NCBI RefSeq assembly: GCF_000308475.2
Contig: NZ_BAFT02000065.1
Location: 1-64,000, forward strand
From: Nocardia brasiliensis NBRC 14402
Lineage (GTDB): Bacteria > Actinomycetota > Actinomycetes > Mycobacteriales > Mycobacteriaceae
Length of the DNA: 64,000 nt
Direction of reading: 5' to 3'
Part shown: piece after piece, positions 53,645-62,513 of the stretch
Layout of the letters: each line of letters opens with the position of its first letter
Position numbering within the stretch: position 1 is the stretch's first letter
Program-made: the position numbers and the translations under genes
The notes under the pieces: generated by a model
Told to the model about the DNA's origin: nothing
The model's database searches: none
The model's input: the letters and a program-made list of their open reading frames with translations, nothing else

Positions 53645-54025
53645 ATGCAAGTCGACTACGGCAGAGCCGAGATCCAGGCGTTCAACCAGGCCGCGGGGAC
53701 CGGACAACTGCAGTTCGACAAAGAAGCAGTTCGAGAGGCGGTTCGGGCCTATGACCTTCTCATTGACGGACTGGTAGCTGAGCAGCAAAACATCAAGAGC
53801 ATCCTCAACCTTGCGGGTTTCGGTGGCTTCGGTTCAGCCCAGCAGCTGGCGACCGGGTTCTCGAACAAAGCCAATCAGCTGTTCGATGTGCTGACGCAGT
53901 TCATCGAAGGCGCGCTCCGGCTGCAGGAGGCGTACCTGCGAGCAGGCCAGATGTACGAGGAGGGGGACCAGAAGAACGCTGCCGCGTTGCGGTTCGTCGC
54001 CGAGTCCAATGGACTGAAGGCATGA
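53645..54025 (+). CDS. Small helical ESX-associated protein
   Basis: 126-aa acidic, helical protein (MQVDYGRAEIQAFNQAAGTGQLQFDKEAVREAVRAYDLLIDGLVAEQQNIKSIL...ANQLFDVLTQFIEGALRLQEAYLRAGQMYEEGD). It looks like the helical-hairpin WXG100/EspC-type secretion-associated family but lacks an obvious WxG. ATG 53645 has GGGGG 7 nt upstream. Its stop overlaps the start of the following lipoprotein gene by 4 nt. The ESX context lies farther along (58-61 kb). An ESX substrate role is inferred. Confidence 0.65.
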   Translation: MQVDYGRAEIQAFNQAAGTGQLQFDKEAVREAVRAYDLLIDGLVAEQQNIKSILNLAGFGGFGSAQQLATGFSNKANQLFDVLTQFIEGALRLQEAYLRAGQMYEEGDQKNAAALRFVAESNGLKA

Positions 54026-54627
54026 AGCGTTCTGTTGCTGCAGCATGTTGCGGCGTCGCTGTCCTGCTGGCCTCGGCGTGTGATAGCGAAACGTCGGGGG
54101 GCGATCCAGCGGAGAGCTCTGCAGCGCCGTCGTCAACTCAGCTGAAACTTGCCGTTTCGGTGCCGCCGGCTCCTGCCCAGCGAAACCAGGGCCGTAAGGA
54201 TGTGACTTTCGATCCCTGCTTCAAGCTCGATGATGTGACGATCGAGCGAGCTGGATACGATCCGCGGACTCGTAGGCGCAAGGACTTCATCGCAGATGGC
54301 TACTCCGCGCTCGGATGTGAGTTCACTCGCAAAGAGCAGGGACTGTTGATGGGATCTTTGGTCACCTCGTCGTCGAACCTGACGCTCGATGAGTACAAAA
54401 ATCGATACGCGAGCTCCGCAGCAACTACGTCGGTTGCCGGCCGCGAGGCTGTGACATATCAGCTCCCGGGCGACTCGACCAATACAACGTGCTTCTTGGC
54501 CATGAAGGCCACTGACGGGGTGCTCCAACTGCAACTCGACGTCAACAAGGCGCGGACTGCGGACCGGCCCTGCGATTTGATCCGGAGCACTGCTGAGTCC
54601 ATCGAGCCGAGCTTGCCGCGCGCATAG
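54022..54627 (+). CDS. DUF3558-type lipoprotein
   Basis: 201-aa exported lipoprotein. The signal peptide (RSVAAACCGVAVLLASAC, lipobox LASAC) is followed by a Ser/Pro-rich spacer and a DUF3558-like domain (DPCFKLDDVTIERAGYDP...GCEFTRKEQGLLMG...NTTCFLAMKATDGVLQLQLDV). Conserved Cys residues could form disulfides outside the membrane. The start at 54022 overlaps the ESX-associated helical protein, so the pair forms an operon. DUF3558 lipoproteins commonly accompany ESX loci in Nocardia and relatives; function unknown. Confidence 0.8.
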   Translation: MKRSVAAACCGVAVLLASACDSETSGGDPAESSAAPSSTQLKLAVSVPPAPAQRNQGRKDVTFDPCFKLDDVTIERAGYDPRTRRRKDFIADGYSALGCEFTRKEQGLLMGSLVTSSSNLTLDEYKNRYASSAATTSVAGREAVTYQLPGDSTNTTCFLAMKATDGVLQLQLDVNKARTADRPCDLIRSTAESIEPSLPRA

Positions 54628-54670
54628 GCATCACGTTCGTTCGGCAATCCCCAACTCGCTGCCGGTCGTC

Positions 54671-55759
54671 TCAGCGCAGTACAGCCTCGGTGGCTTGACG
54701 CATGTATGCCTCCAGGTCCTGGACCGCGTTCTTCATCGCGCCGCCGCGGTAGGTGTTCACGATGTTGAGTAGATCGCTATACAGAGTGCTCGTACTCTTT
54801 GAATCAACCAGCGCACGGTAGTCCTTGAGCCGTCCGTCCGGCTGGAAGAGGTTGTCGTATCGCGGGTCATGTGTGAGCAGGCCGTCGGCGTCTTGCAGCG
54901 TGCGTGCGATCTCGTAGACGGTGTGGGCAGGGTCGAGATCGTTGCTGACCGCTACCCGGGGGGCGACTTCCTTGGGATCCTTCGTTTGGTCTTTGGCTCG
55001 GTCCGCAGCCTCGGTATCGAGTCCTCGGGTCACGAGCCCTTTGAGTGTTCCTGCGTAATAGGCAAGTTGGAGTTCTGGGTTCTGTGGATCCGCCAGCCAC
55101 GATCGGGTCCAGTCGGATTGCAGCTTGGCGATGGTTTCGACTGCTTGTCTGTTCAGGTCGAGTGCTGATGTTGCACCAGAGTCGATTACGGCAAAGACGT
55201 TCTGCGCCTTGGGTCGCTGGAGGTTACCGAGAGGATCAGGCGCGGTGAACCCTCTCGAAGCGACGAATTCCGGGCTGGCACCAGCAAGGTCACGCAGGTA
55301 AGGAGTGAAAGCCACCGCGAGACTCTGCACCAGCTCAGGATTGGCCTCGCCTACCGCACTGGTACGGGGACCGTCGACATTCAGCAATTTTGAAGAGTGA
55401 TCGGCTACGTATCTGGCGAGCATCGTTGCGGATTCGCCCGCGCGGGTCGACGTCGCGGCGTCAGACGAGCCAGCGTCCGAGCCGATCCAGACGAACAGGT
55501 TGCCGACTGTCGAATCTTTGGTGTTCCAGCGATGACTCATCAACTGGTCCAGCAAGTCGTCGGACGTCACCCCTTGCGGCAAGCCGACCCCTCTCAACGC
55601 GTCGTGGACCGCGCCCTTGTCGACTACACCATTGGTCGACGCCTGGTCTACGAGCCGTTCGGCCGCAGTCAACGCAGCTGAACCACGTTCCGAGTTGCCA
55701 CACCCGGACACAACTGCTGCCAGTAGTGCGGGAAGGAGAAGGAATCGAATGCGCGTCAC
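54671..55759 (-). CDS. Lipoprotein resembling the C-terminal part of the adjacent large ESX protein
   Basis: 362-aa lipoprotein. The signal peptide RIRFLLLPALLAAVVSGC (lipobox VSGC) is followed by a helical domain. That domain is clearly paralogous to the last ~350 residues of the upstream 822-aa protein; shared blocks include VSWIGDD/VWIGSD..., HDPRYNYLF/HDPRYDNLF and DGKLKDYDAV/DGRLKDYRAL. The start overlaps the large gene by 4 nt. It looks like a stand-alone, membrane-anchored duplicate of that domain. Function unknown. Confidence 0.75.
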   Translation of the reverse strand: MTRIRFLLLPALLAAVVSGCGNSERGSAALTAAERLVDQASTNGVVDKGAVHDALRGVGLPQGVTSDDLLDQLMSHRWNTKDSTVGNLFVWIGSDAGSSDAATSTRAGESATMLARYVADHSSKLLNVDGPRTSAVGEANPELVQSLAVAFTPYLRDLAGASPEFVASRGFTAPDPLGNLQRPKAQNVFAVIDSGATSALDLNRQAVETIAKLQSDWTRSWLADPQNPELQLAYYAGTLKGLVTRGLDTEAADRAKDQTKDPKEVAPRVAVSNDLDPAHTVYEIARTLQDADGLLTHDPRYDNLFQPDGRLKDYRALVDSKSTSTLYSDLLNIVNTYRGGAMKNAVQDLEAYMRQATEAVLR

Positions 55760-58224
55760 CGGACGAGGTTCCTGCCTTCCGTGACTCTTTGCTGCATCAC
55801 CTGCAGCGGATCTTGTAGCACGCCGCCTTGGTAGTTGTTCAGGATGTTGGTCAACGCTGTGTACACACCCACCTGATCACCATGTCGTTGACGAACGACA
55901 GCGTCGTAGTCCTTGAGCTTGCCGTCGTTGTCGAACAGGTAGTTGTAGCGGGGGTCGTGGGCCAGCACGCTGTCCTGAGCCTGGAGCACCTGCGCTACCT
56001 GGTAGTACTGGCGTGCTCCCGCCAGGCTGTTGTGCGTATCGAGGTTCGGTGTAGCGGGGTCGGGTGGTGTGGCGATTCCGATCAGGTTGTTCTTGAACTC
56101 GGTGTTGGTCGCATCGATCAGCGGTCCGGCGTAGGTACCGACGACCGGCACGTACTTGATGCCAGTCGATATCCCTGTTTTGAACGAGTCGTAAGCCTCA
56201 CCCTTGTCGGCGAAGGTATGCGCCTTCTGGATGACGCCGTCCTTGGTCCGGTCGGCAGTTTCGAGATCCAAGCCGCGGTCGACCAGGCCGTTGATGATGC
56301 CCGATCGCACCGCCAAATCGTGGGCCGGATTGGCGGGGTCCTCAAGAACAGATCGTGTCCATGCCGATTGGAGGTCACCCGAGGTACTGAGGGCGGCACC
56401 GTTGAACTGGATCGCGGCCTGCTTGTCAGTGTCGACCACCGCAAAAATCTTCTGGGCAGCATCTCGAGACAGGCTGCCCTCTGAATCAGGCGGAGTGAAT
56501 CCGTGCGTCGGAAGATACTGCTCCTGCACGCCGGCCAAGTTAGCTATATATGGACTCAGCGCCGTCGAAATACCTTGTACGGCACGCGGGTTGACTTCGC
56601 CAACGGATGCCGTGCCCGCACCGTCGAGGTTCATCAGATCTTTGGATTGGCTCGACACGAACTGCGCAAGGCCGGAAGCAGCTTGCCCCGCTCTGGTTGA
56701 AACGTCCTGGTTCGACGAAGTGGCGTCGTCGCCGATCCAGGAGACCAGTTGGCTAGCGACCTTTCCGTCGTCGGGCCAGTCGTGTTTCATGAGCGACTTC
56801 ATCACATCGTCGCGTGGGTAGCCGTCGAAGCTCTGTCCCGGCACCCCCTTACCGAAGAGCTCGTCACCACCCTGGCCGGTGAGAATGGCGTGATTGGCTT
56901 CCTTGCTGTGGCTCCCGGCGTCGAGCAGGTCCTGGGCACTGGTCTCAGTCAGTCTGTAGAACTTGGCGGTGTCCTCGGAACGACCTTCGTAGTGGGTGTA
57001 GGCACCGTTCTCCAAAAGCCATGCCTGATGGGCAGATTGGCGGGTGAGTTCGACACCGAGTCGTTGACCGGGCTGGTATCCCTCGTCGGCGCTGTTGACG
57101 AAGTCGGCGAAGTTCGCCATGTCAGGGAGGTACTCCTCCAGGGTACCGTTACGGCCGTGCGAGGAAGTCCAGTCCGCGCGATAGTCGTCCGGCACTTCGC
57201 GGGTGTTCGCGTCCGGTGCGTCGGTGCTGAATCTCGGTCGGGTGCCGATGATTTCGCGGACTTCCGGGTTGAGTTTGTTCCAACTGCCGCGGTCGGTCGC
57301 GGCACCTTGAGGGTTCTTTGCCACGACGTGTTCGTTGGAGACGGTCATCATGCCATTGGCGAGGTACTGGCGTAGTTGCTGTGATTCCGGGGATCCGTTG
57401 GCGCGCAGCTGCTCCGACACCGCAAGGAGGCCGTCGCGCCCGGATTTGTCATATAAGCCGGATAGGTAGTCCATCGTGGAAGCTGGGACGGTGATGTCCT
57501 GGCCGTTGGCCAACGCCTGGAGTTGCTCGGGAGTGAGATTGGCCTGTGCTAGGCGAGCAGCGATACGGGCGGCTTCGGCGTCGGACAGTTTGCCATCGGA
57601 GATGTTCTCGCCGTCTTCGCGGCCGAGTTCTCCGGATAGTTCGCGCTGAGTTGTCCAGTCCGCCGGGCCTTTGGCGAAGATCCCGCTGCCGAGTTGGTCC
57701 CCGCGGGTGCGGACTTCTTCCCCGTTGGTGTTGATCGCTGTCATGACGTCGGAGATCGCACTGCTCAGGCTGTAGTAGGCCGAGTTGATAGCGTCTTGCA
57801 GCGCACGGGCACGATTCTGGATCGTTGTCAGCTTGTCCTCGGGCATGGGATCGGGGTACTGGACCTGAATCGCCCACTGGTCCAAGACCGTGAAAGAGGC
57901 ACCTTCAGTGTGGTCTTGTTCTGCCTCGACGACCTTTCCGAGCAGGACGCGGCGTTCGTCGGACAGCCTGCCGTCAGCACTGCGGAGGGCGGTGATGAAC
58001 TCGCGTACTTCGAAGGACAGTTTGCGTCCCTCGTCCTGGTCTTCCCCGATGCGGTCGTAGGCAGCGTCGTAGGCCTTCCCGGCCCACGCTCCGTTGAGGT
58101 TCTTGAAATGGTTGATCGCGCGCTCGAGCTGGGCTGTGTACGCCTGGTCGCCTGATTCGATGCGGCCTGCCCAATCCGATAGCGCCGAGGTACGCCAGTC
58201 CTCGACCTCTCTGCGGGTCGGCAT
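55756..58224 (-). CDS. Large ESX-associated protein with N-terminal WXG-like and C-terminal helical-repeat region
   Basis: 822 aa. The N-terminus (about 1-160) looks like a WXG100-type helical domain: LERAINHFKNLNGAWAGKAYDAAYDRIGED with AWAG at the turn. The rest is helical with acidic Asn/Asp-rich loops; C-terminal repeats resemble the actinobacterial families annotated as ESX TPR-repeat-region proteins. The last ~350 residues share clear similarity with the following lipoprotein. ATG 58224 overlaps the stop of the small WXG-like gene by one nucleotide, so the three genes 58224-58535, this one and 54671-55759 form an operon. Secretion by a host ESX system is inferred. Confidence 0.75.
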   Translation of the reverse strand: MPTRREVEDWRTSALSDWAGRIESGDQAYTAQLERAINHFKNLNGAWAGKAYDAAYDRIGEDQDEGRKLSFEVREFITALRSADGRLSDERRVLLGKVVEAEQDHTEGASFTVLDQWAIQVQYPDPMPEDKLTTIQNRARALQDAINSAYYSLSSAISDVMTAINTNGEEVRTRGDQLGSGIFAKGPADWTTQRELSGELGREDGENISDGKLSDAEAARIAARLAQANLTPEQLQALANGQDITVPASTMDYLSGLYDKSGRDGLLAVSEQLRANGSPESQQLRQYLANGMMTVSNEHVVAKNPQGAATDRGSWNKLNPEVREIIGTRPRFSTDAPDANTREVPDDYRADWTSSHGRNGTLEEYLPDMANFADFVNSADEGYQPGQRLGVELTRQSAHQAWLLENGAYTHYEGRSEDTAKFYRLTETSAQDLLDAGSHSKEANHAILTGQGGDELFGKGVPGQSFDGYPRDDVMKSLMKHDWPDDGKVASQLVSWIGDDATSSNQDVSTRAGQAASGLAQFVSSQSKDLMNLDGAGTASVGEVNPRAVQGISTALSPYIANLAGVQEQYLPTHGFTPPDSEGSLSRDAAQKIFAVVDTDKQAAIQFNGAALSTSGDLQSAWTRSVLEDPANPAHDLAVRSGIINGLVDRGLDLETADRTKDGVIQKAHTFADKGEAYDSFKTGISTGIKYVPVVGTYAGPLIDATNTEFKNNLIGIATPPDPATPNLDTHNSLAGARQYYQVAQVLQAQDSVLAHDPRYNYLFDNDGKLKDYDAVVRQRHGDQVGVYTALTNILNNYQGGVLQDPLQVMQQRVTEGRNLVR

Positions 58225-58535
58225 CAGCGGTCCTTATCGTGGAACGACATCGCCTCGAGCCGCCGCTTGAACGACTCGTCTGTGGCGTTGATATCGGCGG
58301 CAGTGTTCTGGACTGCGGTCGCGACCGAGCGGAAGCGGTCAGCGACCTTGAGCCAGGCGTACTCGGTTGATTCACCGGCCTTGGCGCAGGCATCAGGGAT
58401 CGGGCAGCCCGGAAGCGCGGCCTTGATGTCGCCGACTGCAGCGCGGATCTCGATGTCGTCGATCTTCTGACCTACATCACCAAGGACTGTCGCCAATGAG
58501 TTCATCTGGTCGATGTCAGCCTTCAACAATCCCAC
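58224..58535 (-). CDS. WXG100/EspC-like small secreted-type protein
   Basis: 103-aa helical-hairpin protein: ADIDQMNSLATVLGDVGQKIDDIEIRAAVGDIKAALPG...ADRFRSVATAVQNTAADINATDESFKRRLEAM. The length and pattern match EspC/ESX-associated small proteins. GTG 58535 has AGGGGGAT about 6 nt upstream. It is the first gene of the minus-strand ESX operon and is divergent from the EspG-linked operon at 58805. Confidence 0.75.
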   Translation of the reverse strand: MGLLKADIDQMNSLATVLGDVGQKIDDIEIRAAVGDIKAALPGCPIPDACAKAGESTEYAWLKVADRFRSVATAVQNTAADINATDESFKRRLEAMSFHDKDR

Positions 58536-58804
58536 GTGGATCCCCCTGGATTCGAGCGTTTCCTCGGCCGGTCCTGCCTCAGAACCTTAAACCGGCGCCT
58601 CGTACCGGCGCCAACAGCACAACGTCTCTGCGGCTACGGCCAGCCGCCATCAAACACTCTGACCTGCATGGATGCCGACCTTTCGGGCAACAACCACTTC
58701 TGACGAGCCAGGCCGGTTACCTCGAAATGTTAGGCTCCGATCAGCGAACGAAGGGGGACGACGTTGCAAAGCATTCTCAGCATCCTCGGCCTCGGGGTTC
58801 CACG

Positions 58805-60577
58805 TTGAGCGGCGAGGGTCAGCCGCCCCCGAAGGTCGGTGATGCGTTCATCGAAGATCTGCTCGGAGTGCCGGGCGGACTGGCGCAGCAAAGGGCCACC
58901 AACTCCCAGCAGCAGGTGCGCAAGAACGATGAGCAGCTCGGCCGCAGTGAGGTTGATCCTTCGTACGTGACGACTCCGGACCCGCCACCGGAAACGATGA
59001 CGCACCAACAGATTTGGGATGCCGCCCAAGCGCTCGATCAGCAGGCGCTGTGGAACCTGGTCACTGGCTGGGCACAGTCCTCGACCCGGGTAGCGAACTT
59101 GTTCCAGTTCAACAAGATCGGCGTCGACCGCGCGATGCAAGGCAAATGGGAAAGCGCAGGCGCAGATGCCGCCCGCGCAGCATCCCACAAATTCGCCAAG
59201 GCCGGCGAGGACGTGGGTCACGTCGCACAGTCGGTCGGAATGCGATTAGACGCCTTGTTCTACTCGGCGCAAGCGCTGGCTGCGGCGGTGCCGCCCCCTA
59301 CAGTTACTACCAGCCCAGATCCAGATAATCCTGCGGAGTCGGTCCTGCCCGGACTGATCAGTGGCGAGAAGGATCGAGCTGACAGCGAAGCTGCGATCCA
59401 GGCTCGCAATCAGGCGATCGCGGCGGTCAAGAACATCTACCTGCCGGTCTTCCCTCCATCAGGCGAGAACGTACCCGCGTTCAACCCGCCACCCGTCGTC
59501 AACGGCGACAACACGAATCCTGTTGTCCCGAAAAATAATCCAGCGATTCCTTCGCGAGCCGACCAAGAAGCTGGGACGCCGGACAGCACAGCCGATTCAG
59601 CGGACTCGCCCCAAGAACAGACCCAACCAGCTAGCACACAGCTGACGAACACGAATCAAACGGCACCCGCGGCAACAAATTCAGCAGGGCTCGGCAAGCC
59701 AGACGGTTCCGCGCCCGCGCCAACCGGGCTCGGTACGACCAACACAACGCCCGCCAGCACAACAACGACTTCTCCGAGTACGACTGGACCCGTGCCATCG
59801 AATCGTCCCAGATCCACACCCGACCGTTCAGGTCTGGGGCCAGGCCCAGGCGTGAACGCTGAATCGAGAACCGGAGGACCCGGCACATCGCATCCCGGCG
59901 CACCCGGCATGCCAGGCGCCGCCTCGCCCCTAGCTGCGGGCGGGCGCCCCGCCGGATCATCTGCCCGCCCCGCTGGCCCGATGGGGCTTGGCCCAGGCAC
60001 CGGCGCACGTCGCCAAGAAGATGATGAGCACACCCGTCGGATACCTGACTATCTAGTACGTCAGCAGTCCGAACTGACGGACCTTCCACCAGTCCCGCCA
60101 GGAACGATCGGTTCCGAGTACTCATTTGCCGAGCGTGATGCGATCGACTATCCGTACCCCATCAATCAGGTGACGACCGCGGCCGAGAATGTAGGCGCGC
60201 CAGGCACAGTCAGCACCGACGCTCACACGGGAAGTTCGCTTTCCCTGCCTGAGCACACTCACCCGCCCCAATCAGCGAGCGCACCGTCGCCCGCTGACCC
60301 TGCAAAGACATTGGATGAGGCTGGAGCTTCGGGCAGCAGCAGTACAGCGACCAGTGGTGACGTGGCTATATCCCCGGCAAGTCCAGTGACCGCAGTCGCT
60401 CAATCCGATACGCCCCCAAGCGATCCCGCATCCGAGAGCGGTCAGCCCCAACCACAGCCCGACCCAGATGACCGAGAGAGCAGTGGCGAGTCCAGTACGC
60501 GCAGCTTCACCCTGTCCGGACCGGTTATGGACACTTGGGACAACCCGCCCTCCCCAGACTCGGGCAACCCACGGTGA
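58805..60577 (+). CDS. ESX-associated protein with PPE-like helical N-terminus and Pro/Thr/Ser-rich tail
   Basis: About 590 aa. The ordered part (residues ~15-170) contains WDAAQALDQQALWNLVTGWAQSS...VDRAMQGKWESAGADAARAASHKFAKAGEDV, a WXG/PPE-type helical bundle with GKWES at the turn. The remainder is a long low-complexity Pro/Thr/Ser/Gly tail. Its stop overlaps the espG start by 4 nt, typical of EspG chaperones paired with their PE/PPE clients. The start is uncertain: TTG 58805 gives the natural-looking LSGEGQPPPKVGD start with a GGGG upstream, while ATG 58727 is possible but has no ribosome-binding site and encodes unconvincing sequence. Confidence 0.7.
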   Translation: MSGEGQPPPKVGDAFIEDLLGVPGGLAQQRATNSQQQVRKNDEQLGRSEVDPSYVTTPDPPPETMTHQQIWDAAQALDQQALWNLVTGWAQSSTRVANLFQFNKIGVDRAMQGKWESAGADAARAASHKFAKAGEDVGHVAQSVGMRLDALFYSAQALAAAVPPPTVTTSPDPDNPAESVLPGLISGEKDRADSEAAIQARNQAIAAVKNIYLPVFPPSGENVPAFNPPPVVNGDNTNPVVPKNNPAIPSRADQEAGTPDSTADSADSPQEQTQPASTQLTNTNQTAPAATNSAGLGKPDGSAPAPTGLGTTNTTPASTTTTSPSTTGPVPSNRPRSTPDRSGLGPGPGVNAESRTGGPGTSHPGAPGMPGAASPLAAGGRPAGSSARPAGPMGLGPGTGARRQEDDEHTRRIPDYLVRQQSELTDLPPVPPGTIGSEYSFAERDAIDYPYPINQVTTAAENVGAPGTVSTDAHTGSSLSLPEHTHPPQSASAPSPADPAKTLDEAGASGSSSTATSGDVAISPASPVTAVAQSDTPPSDPASESGQPQPQPDPDDRESSGESSTRSFTLSGPVMDTWDNPPSPDSGNPR

Positions 60578-61344
60578 AAACCCAAGCTCACTGGGACTTC
60601 ACTCCGGACGAATTCGCATGGGTATGGGCTGAAACTGAACAGGATGAATACCCCTACCCGATCAGCATCATCGAAACCCCCTCCACAGCAGACGAATACA
60701 CGCAACTGCGTCGCGAGATCAGCTCCCGGTACCCGCGCAACGCGGATCCCGACTTGACTGCGGCGCTTCGCCTCCTGGCAGACCCGGATCTACGCATCAT
60801 CTGCACTGGCAAGATCCACGATTCGACCAGAAAGCTCCGCTCCCTAGCTGTGGCAACTGGAGACGCTGGCGCGGTACTTTTCCAAAAGTACAGTGCCACT
60901 TCAGAATTCGGCGGAGCCCTCCGCGTTGTGGTCACACGAAGCCAGAACCTCGGCAAACACATCGCCGCGACCATGCACACCGCGACCCCAGGGCGGGCAG
61001 GACCGATGACCGGATACACCCCACGCGTCCGTGGCGACGAACCGCCCACCACGTGGTTCGTATCCAGCGACGGCGACCTACCGCCAGAGGAACGCATCCG
61101 CGCCCTGCTGCGCGCACCCCGCACAGCGGAAGGCCACCTCTGCATCGAACAGCGCCGACACAGCCGACACCCGCATCCCCCGGTCTACCTGAACTGGATC
61201 GACATCGCGGACGACCACCCGGCCGCCGGCCGCTACCTGATCGATGTAGGCGCAGACACCACCGTCATTCCTGCATCGAGAGAGGTCATCACCGCCGAGC
61301 TCTACCGTCGCGCCGGACTCTTTGCCTATAGCGCACCGGAGTAA
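60574..61344 (+). CDS. espG: EspG family ESX chaperone
   Basis: 256 aa. It shows WDFTPDEFAWVWAETEQDEYPYPISI at the N-terminus, ADPDLTAALRLLADPDLRIICTGKIHD with LRSLAVATGDAGAVLFQK, and the C-terminal RYLIDVGADTTVIPASREVITAELYRRAG. This matches the EspG fold, which binds PE/PPE substrates in the cytosol and brings them to the ESX machinery. GTG 60574 overlaps the previous stop. It is the last gene of the plus-strand operon. No ESX core gene (eccB-E, mycP) is present in the element, so the machinery must be provided by the host. Confidence 0.85.
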   Translation: MKTQAHWDFTPDEFAWVWAETEQDEYPYPISIIETPSTADEYTQLRREISSRYPRNADPDLTAALRLLADPDLRIICTGKIHDSTRKLRSLAVATGDAGAVLFQKYSATSEFGGALRVVVTRSQNLGKHIAATMHTATPGRAGPMTGYTPRVRGDEPPTTWFVSSDGDLPPEERIRALLRAPRTAEGHLCIEQRRHSRHPHPPVYLNWIDIADDHPAAGRYLIDVGADTTVIPASREVITAELYRRAGLFAYSAPE

Positions 61345-61577
61345 CTGGGACGAACCGGACGACAGTGCGGTGTCGATGCGTTCCGGGCATGTGGGTTGGT
61401 ATCCACTGGCACTCGAAACGCACGATCGGCAGTGGACTCTCGTGTTACGAAATCGGTGCACGACAACCCACTCAGCCCATACTGGTTTGCCTACCGAACA
61501 GCGGCTTTAGCGTCCAGTTGACGGGGCCGCGCTCGGGCTCTACTGTCTTCGACGTCGGGCACCAGGGTGTCCAACCT

Positions 61578-61608
61578 AAGCTTCAGCCCCATCGGCTGAA
61601 GCTTTTTT
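61578..61608 (+). terminator. Strong intrinsic terminator downstream of espG
   Basis: A perfect 11-bp stem, AAGCTTCAGCC (61578-61588) with GGCTGAAGCTT (61594-61604), has a 5-nt loop and runs into TTTTTT (61603-61608). It is a textbook factor-independent terminator in a 327-bp gap that otherwise contains no gene. Confidence 0.9.
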
Positions 61609-61624
61609 GTTTCCACAAGTCCTA

Positions 61625-61652
61625 GCCTCCGGTGCTCGCTCCGGGGGCTTTT
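61625..61652 (+). terminator. Second intrinsic terminator, directly behind the first
   Basis: An 8-bp stem, GCCTCCGG (61625-61632) with CCGGGGGC (61641-61648, one G-U pair), has an 8-nt loop and is followed by TTTT. It gives tandem termination with the hairpin at 61578. Confidence 0.75.
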
Positions 61653-61671
61653 GTCATTTCTGGAGGTGGTT

Positions 61672-61920
61672 GTGTCGATCGAATTGGCGGCTGCGACGTG
61701 GGCCGGAGGTGCATGGACGGTGTTCTGGCTCCAGTTGCCCGTACTAGTCCTCACGTTGGCGGTCATCATCGTTGCTATCACCGCTCTGTGGAGGGCTCGA
61801 CAGGAAGACATCCCCAAGGTGCTCGAGGCATTCGTAACAGCGTTCGGCCGCCGAGCCGCACGAACCAAGCCCCAACGCTCGGCGCGTCGTCGACGTGTGA
61901 TCGAGGAGGACGCCAAGTGA
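61672..61920 (+). CDS. Small membrane protein near the right transposon end
   Basis: 82-aa protein with one clear membrane segment (TVFWLQLPVLVLTLAVIIVAITALWRA) and a basic C-terminal tail (FGRRAARTKPQRSARRRRV). GTG 61672 has GGAGGTGG about 5 nt upstream. It overlaps the following gene by 4 nt (GTGA), so both are translated together. No family recognised; a phage-holin-like or membrane-anchor role is possible but not supported further. Confidence 0.6.
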   Translation: MSIELAAATWAGGAWTVFWLQLPVLVLTLAVIIVAITALWRARQEDIPKVLEAFVTAFGRRAARTKPQRSARRRRVIEEDAK

Positions 61921-62384
61921 CCCGCCGCCGGAAACTGATCCACGACCTGTCCGACAGTGTGGCCGACCGAGACATACGTGAGCGCCTGGCTCACGCTGTG
62001 TACGAAATGGCAGGCCAATTGCCCGCCTACTACCTGCTGTTCGATCCTCGCCAACTGTATCGAGATGCGAATCCATCGACAGAGGCCCAAGAGCGACGGC
62101 TGCTCGGAGGTTATCTGTCTGTTGCATGGGCTGTTCCGGAGTACCGTGCCGCGCTGGTGGCGTACACGGAGAAAGATCCGGAAGAGGGACGCTGTAGAGG
62201 ATGCAATATAGAACTGCAGCCTCGACAAACCAGAGAACGCGGCCGCCCTCGTGAACACTGCAGCAACGGGTGCAGGCAACGCGCATACCGAAACTGCAAA
62301 CGAATAGCAGCCCGAGAGCTCGCGCGACCACCGTGGGCGTCCACCCGGCGTAGGCGCTCAACGGCGGTCCCTCCACCGAGTTAA
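61917..62384 (+). CDS. Small protein with C-terminal zinc-ribbon-like motif
   Basis: 155 aa. The N-terminal helical region (TRRRKLIHDLSDSVADRDIRERLAHAVYEMAGQLPAYYLLF) is followed by a Cys-rich part, CRGCNIELQPRQTRERGRPREHCSNGCRQRAYRNCKR. Its paired Cys residues are reminiscent of CGNR-like or other small zinc-binding nucleic-acid domains in actinobacteria. The start overlaps the membrane-protein gene by 4 nt. It lies ~130 bp inside the right transposon end. Function unknown; binding DNA is plausible. Confidence 0.6.
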   Translation: MTRRRKLIHDLSDSVADRDIRERLAHAVYEMAGQLPAYYLLFDPRQLYRDANPSTEAQERRLLGGYLSVAWAVPEYRAALVAYTEKDPEEGRCRGCNIELQPRQTRERGRPREHCSNGCRQRAYRNCKRIAARELARPPWASTRRRRSTAVPPPS

Positions 62385-62513
62385 ATCATCGACATCCCCG
62401 GATGGCTCCGAGACACCACCTCACTGTTCCGCAGTCGGGCTCACGCCAGTGCGAGCTCGACTGCGTTCTGCGCCGCGCCGATCTGTACCGCACTATCGGT
62501 GGCTCCCGTAGGA

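Noticed and set aside
53645..61344. Complete type VII secretion locus
   Set aside because: No eccB, eccC, eccD, eccE or mycP gene is present; only substrates and chaperone-like genes.
61672..62384. Prophage remnant at the right transposon end
   Set aside because: One small membrane protein and a Cys-rich protein are not enough; no integrase, terminase or structural gene occurs.
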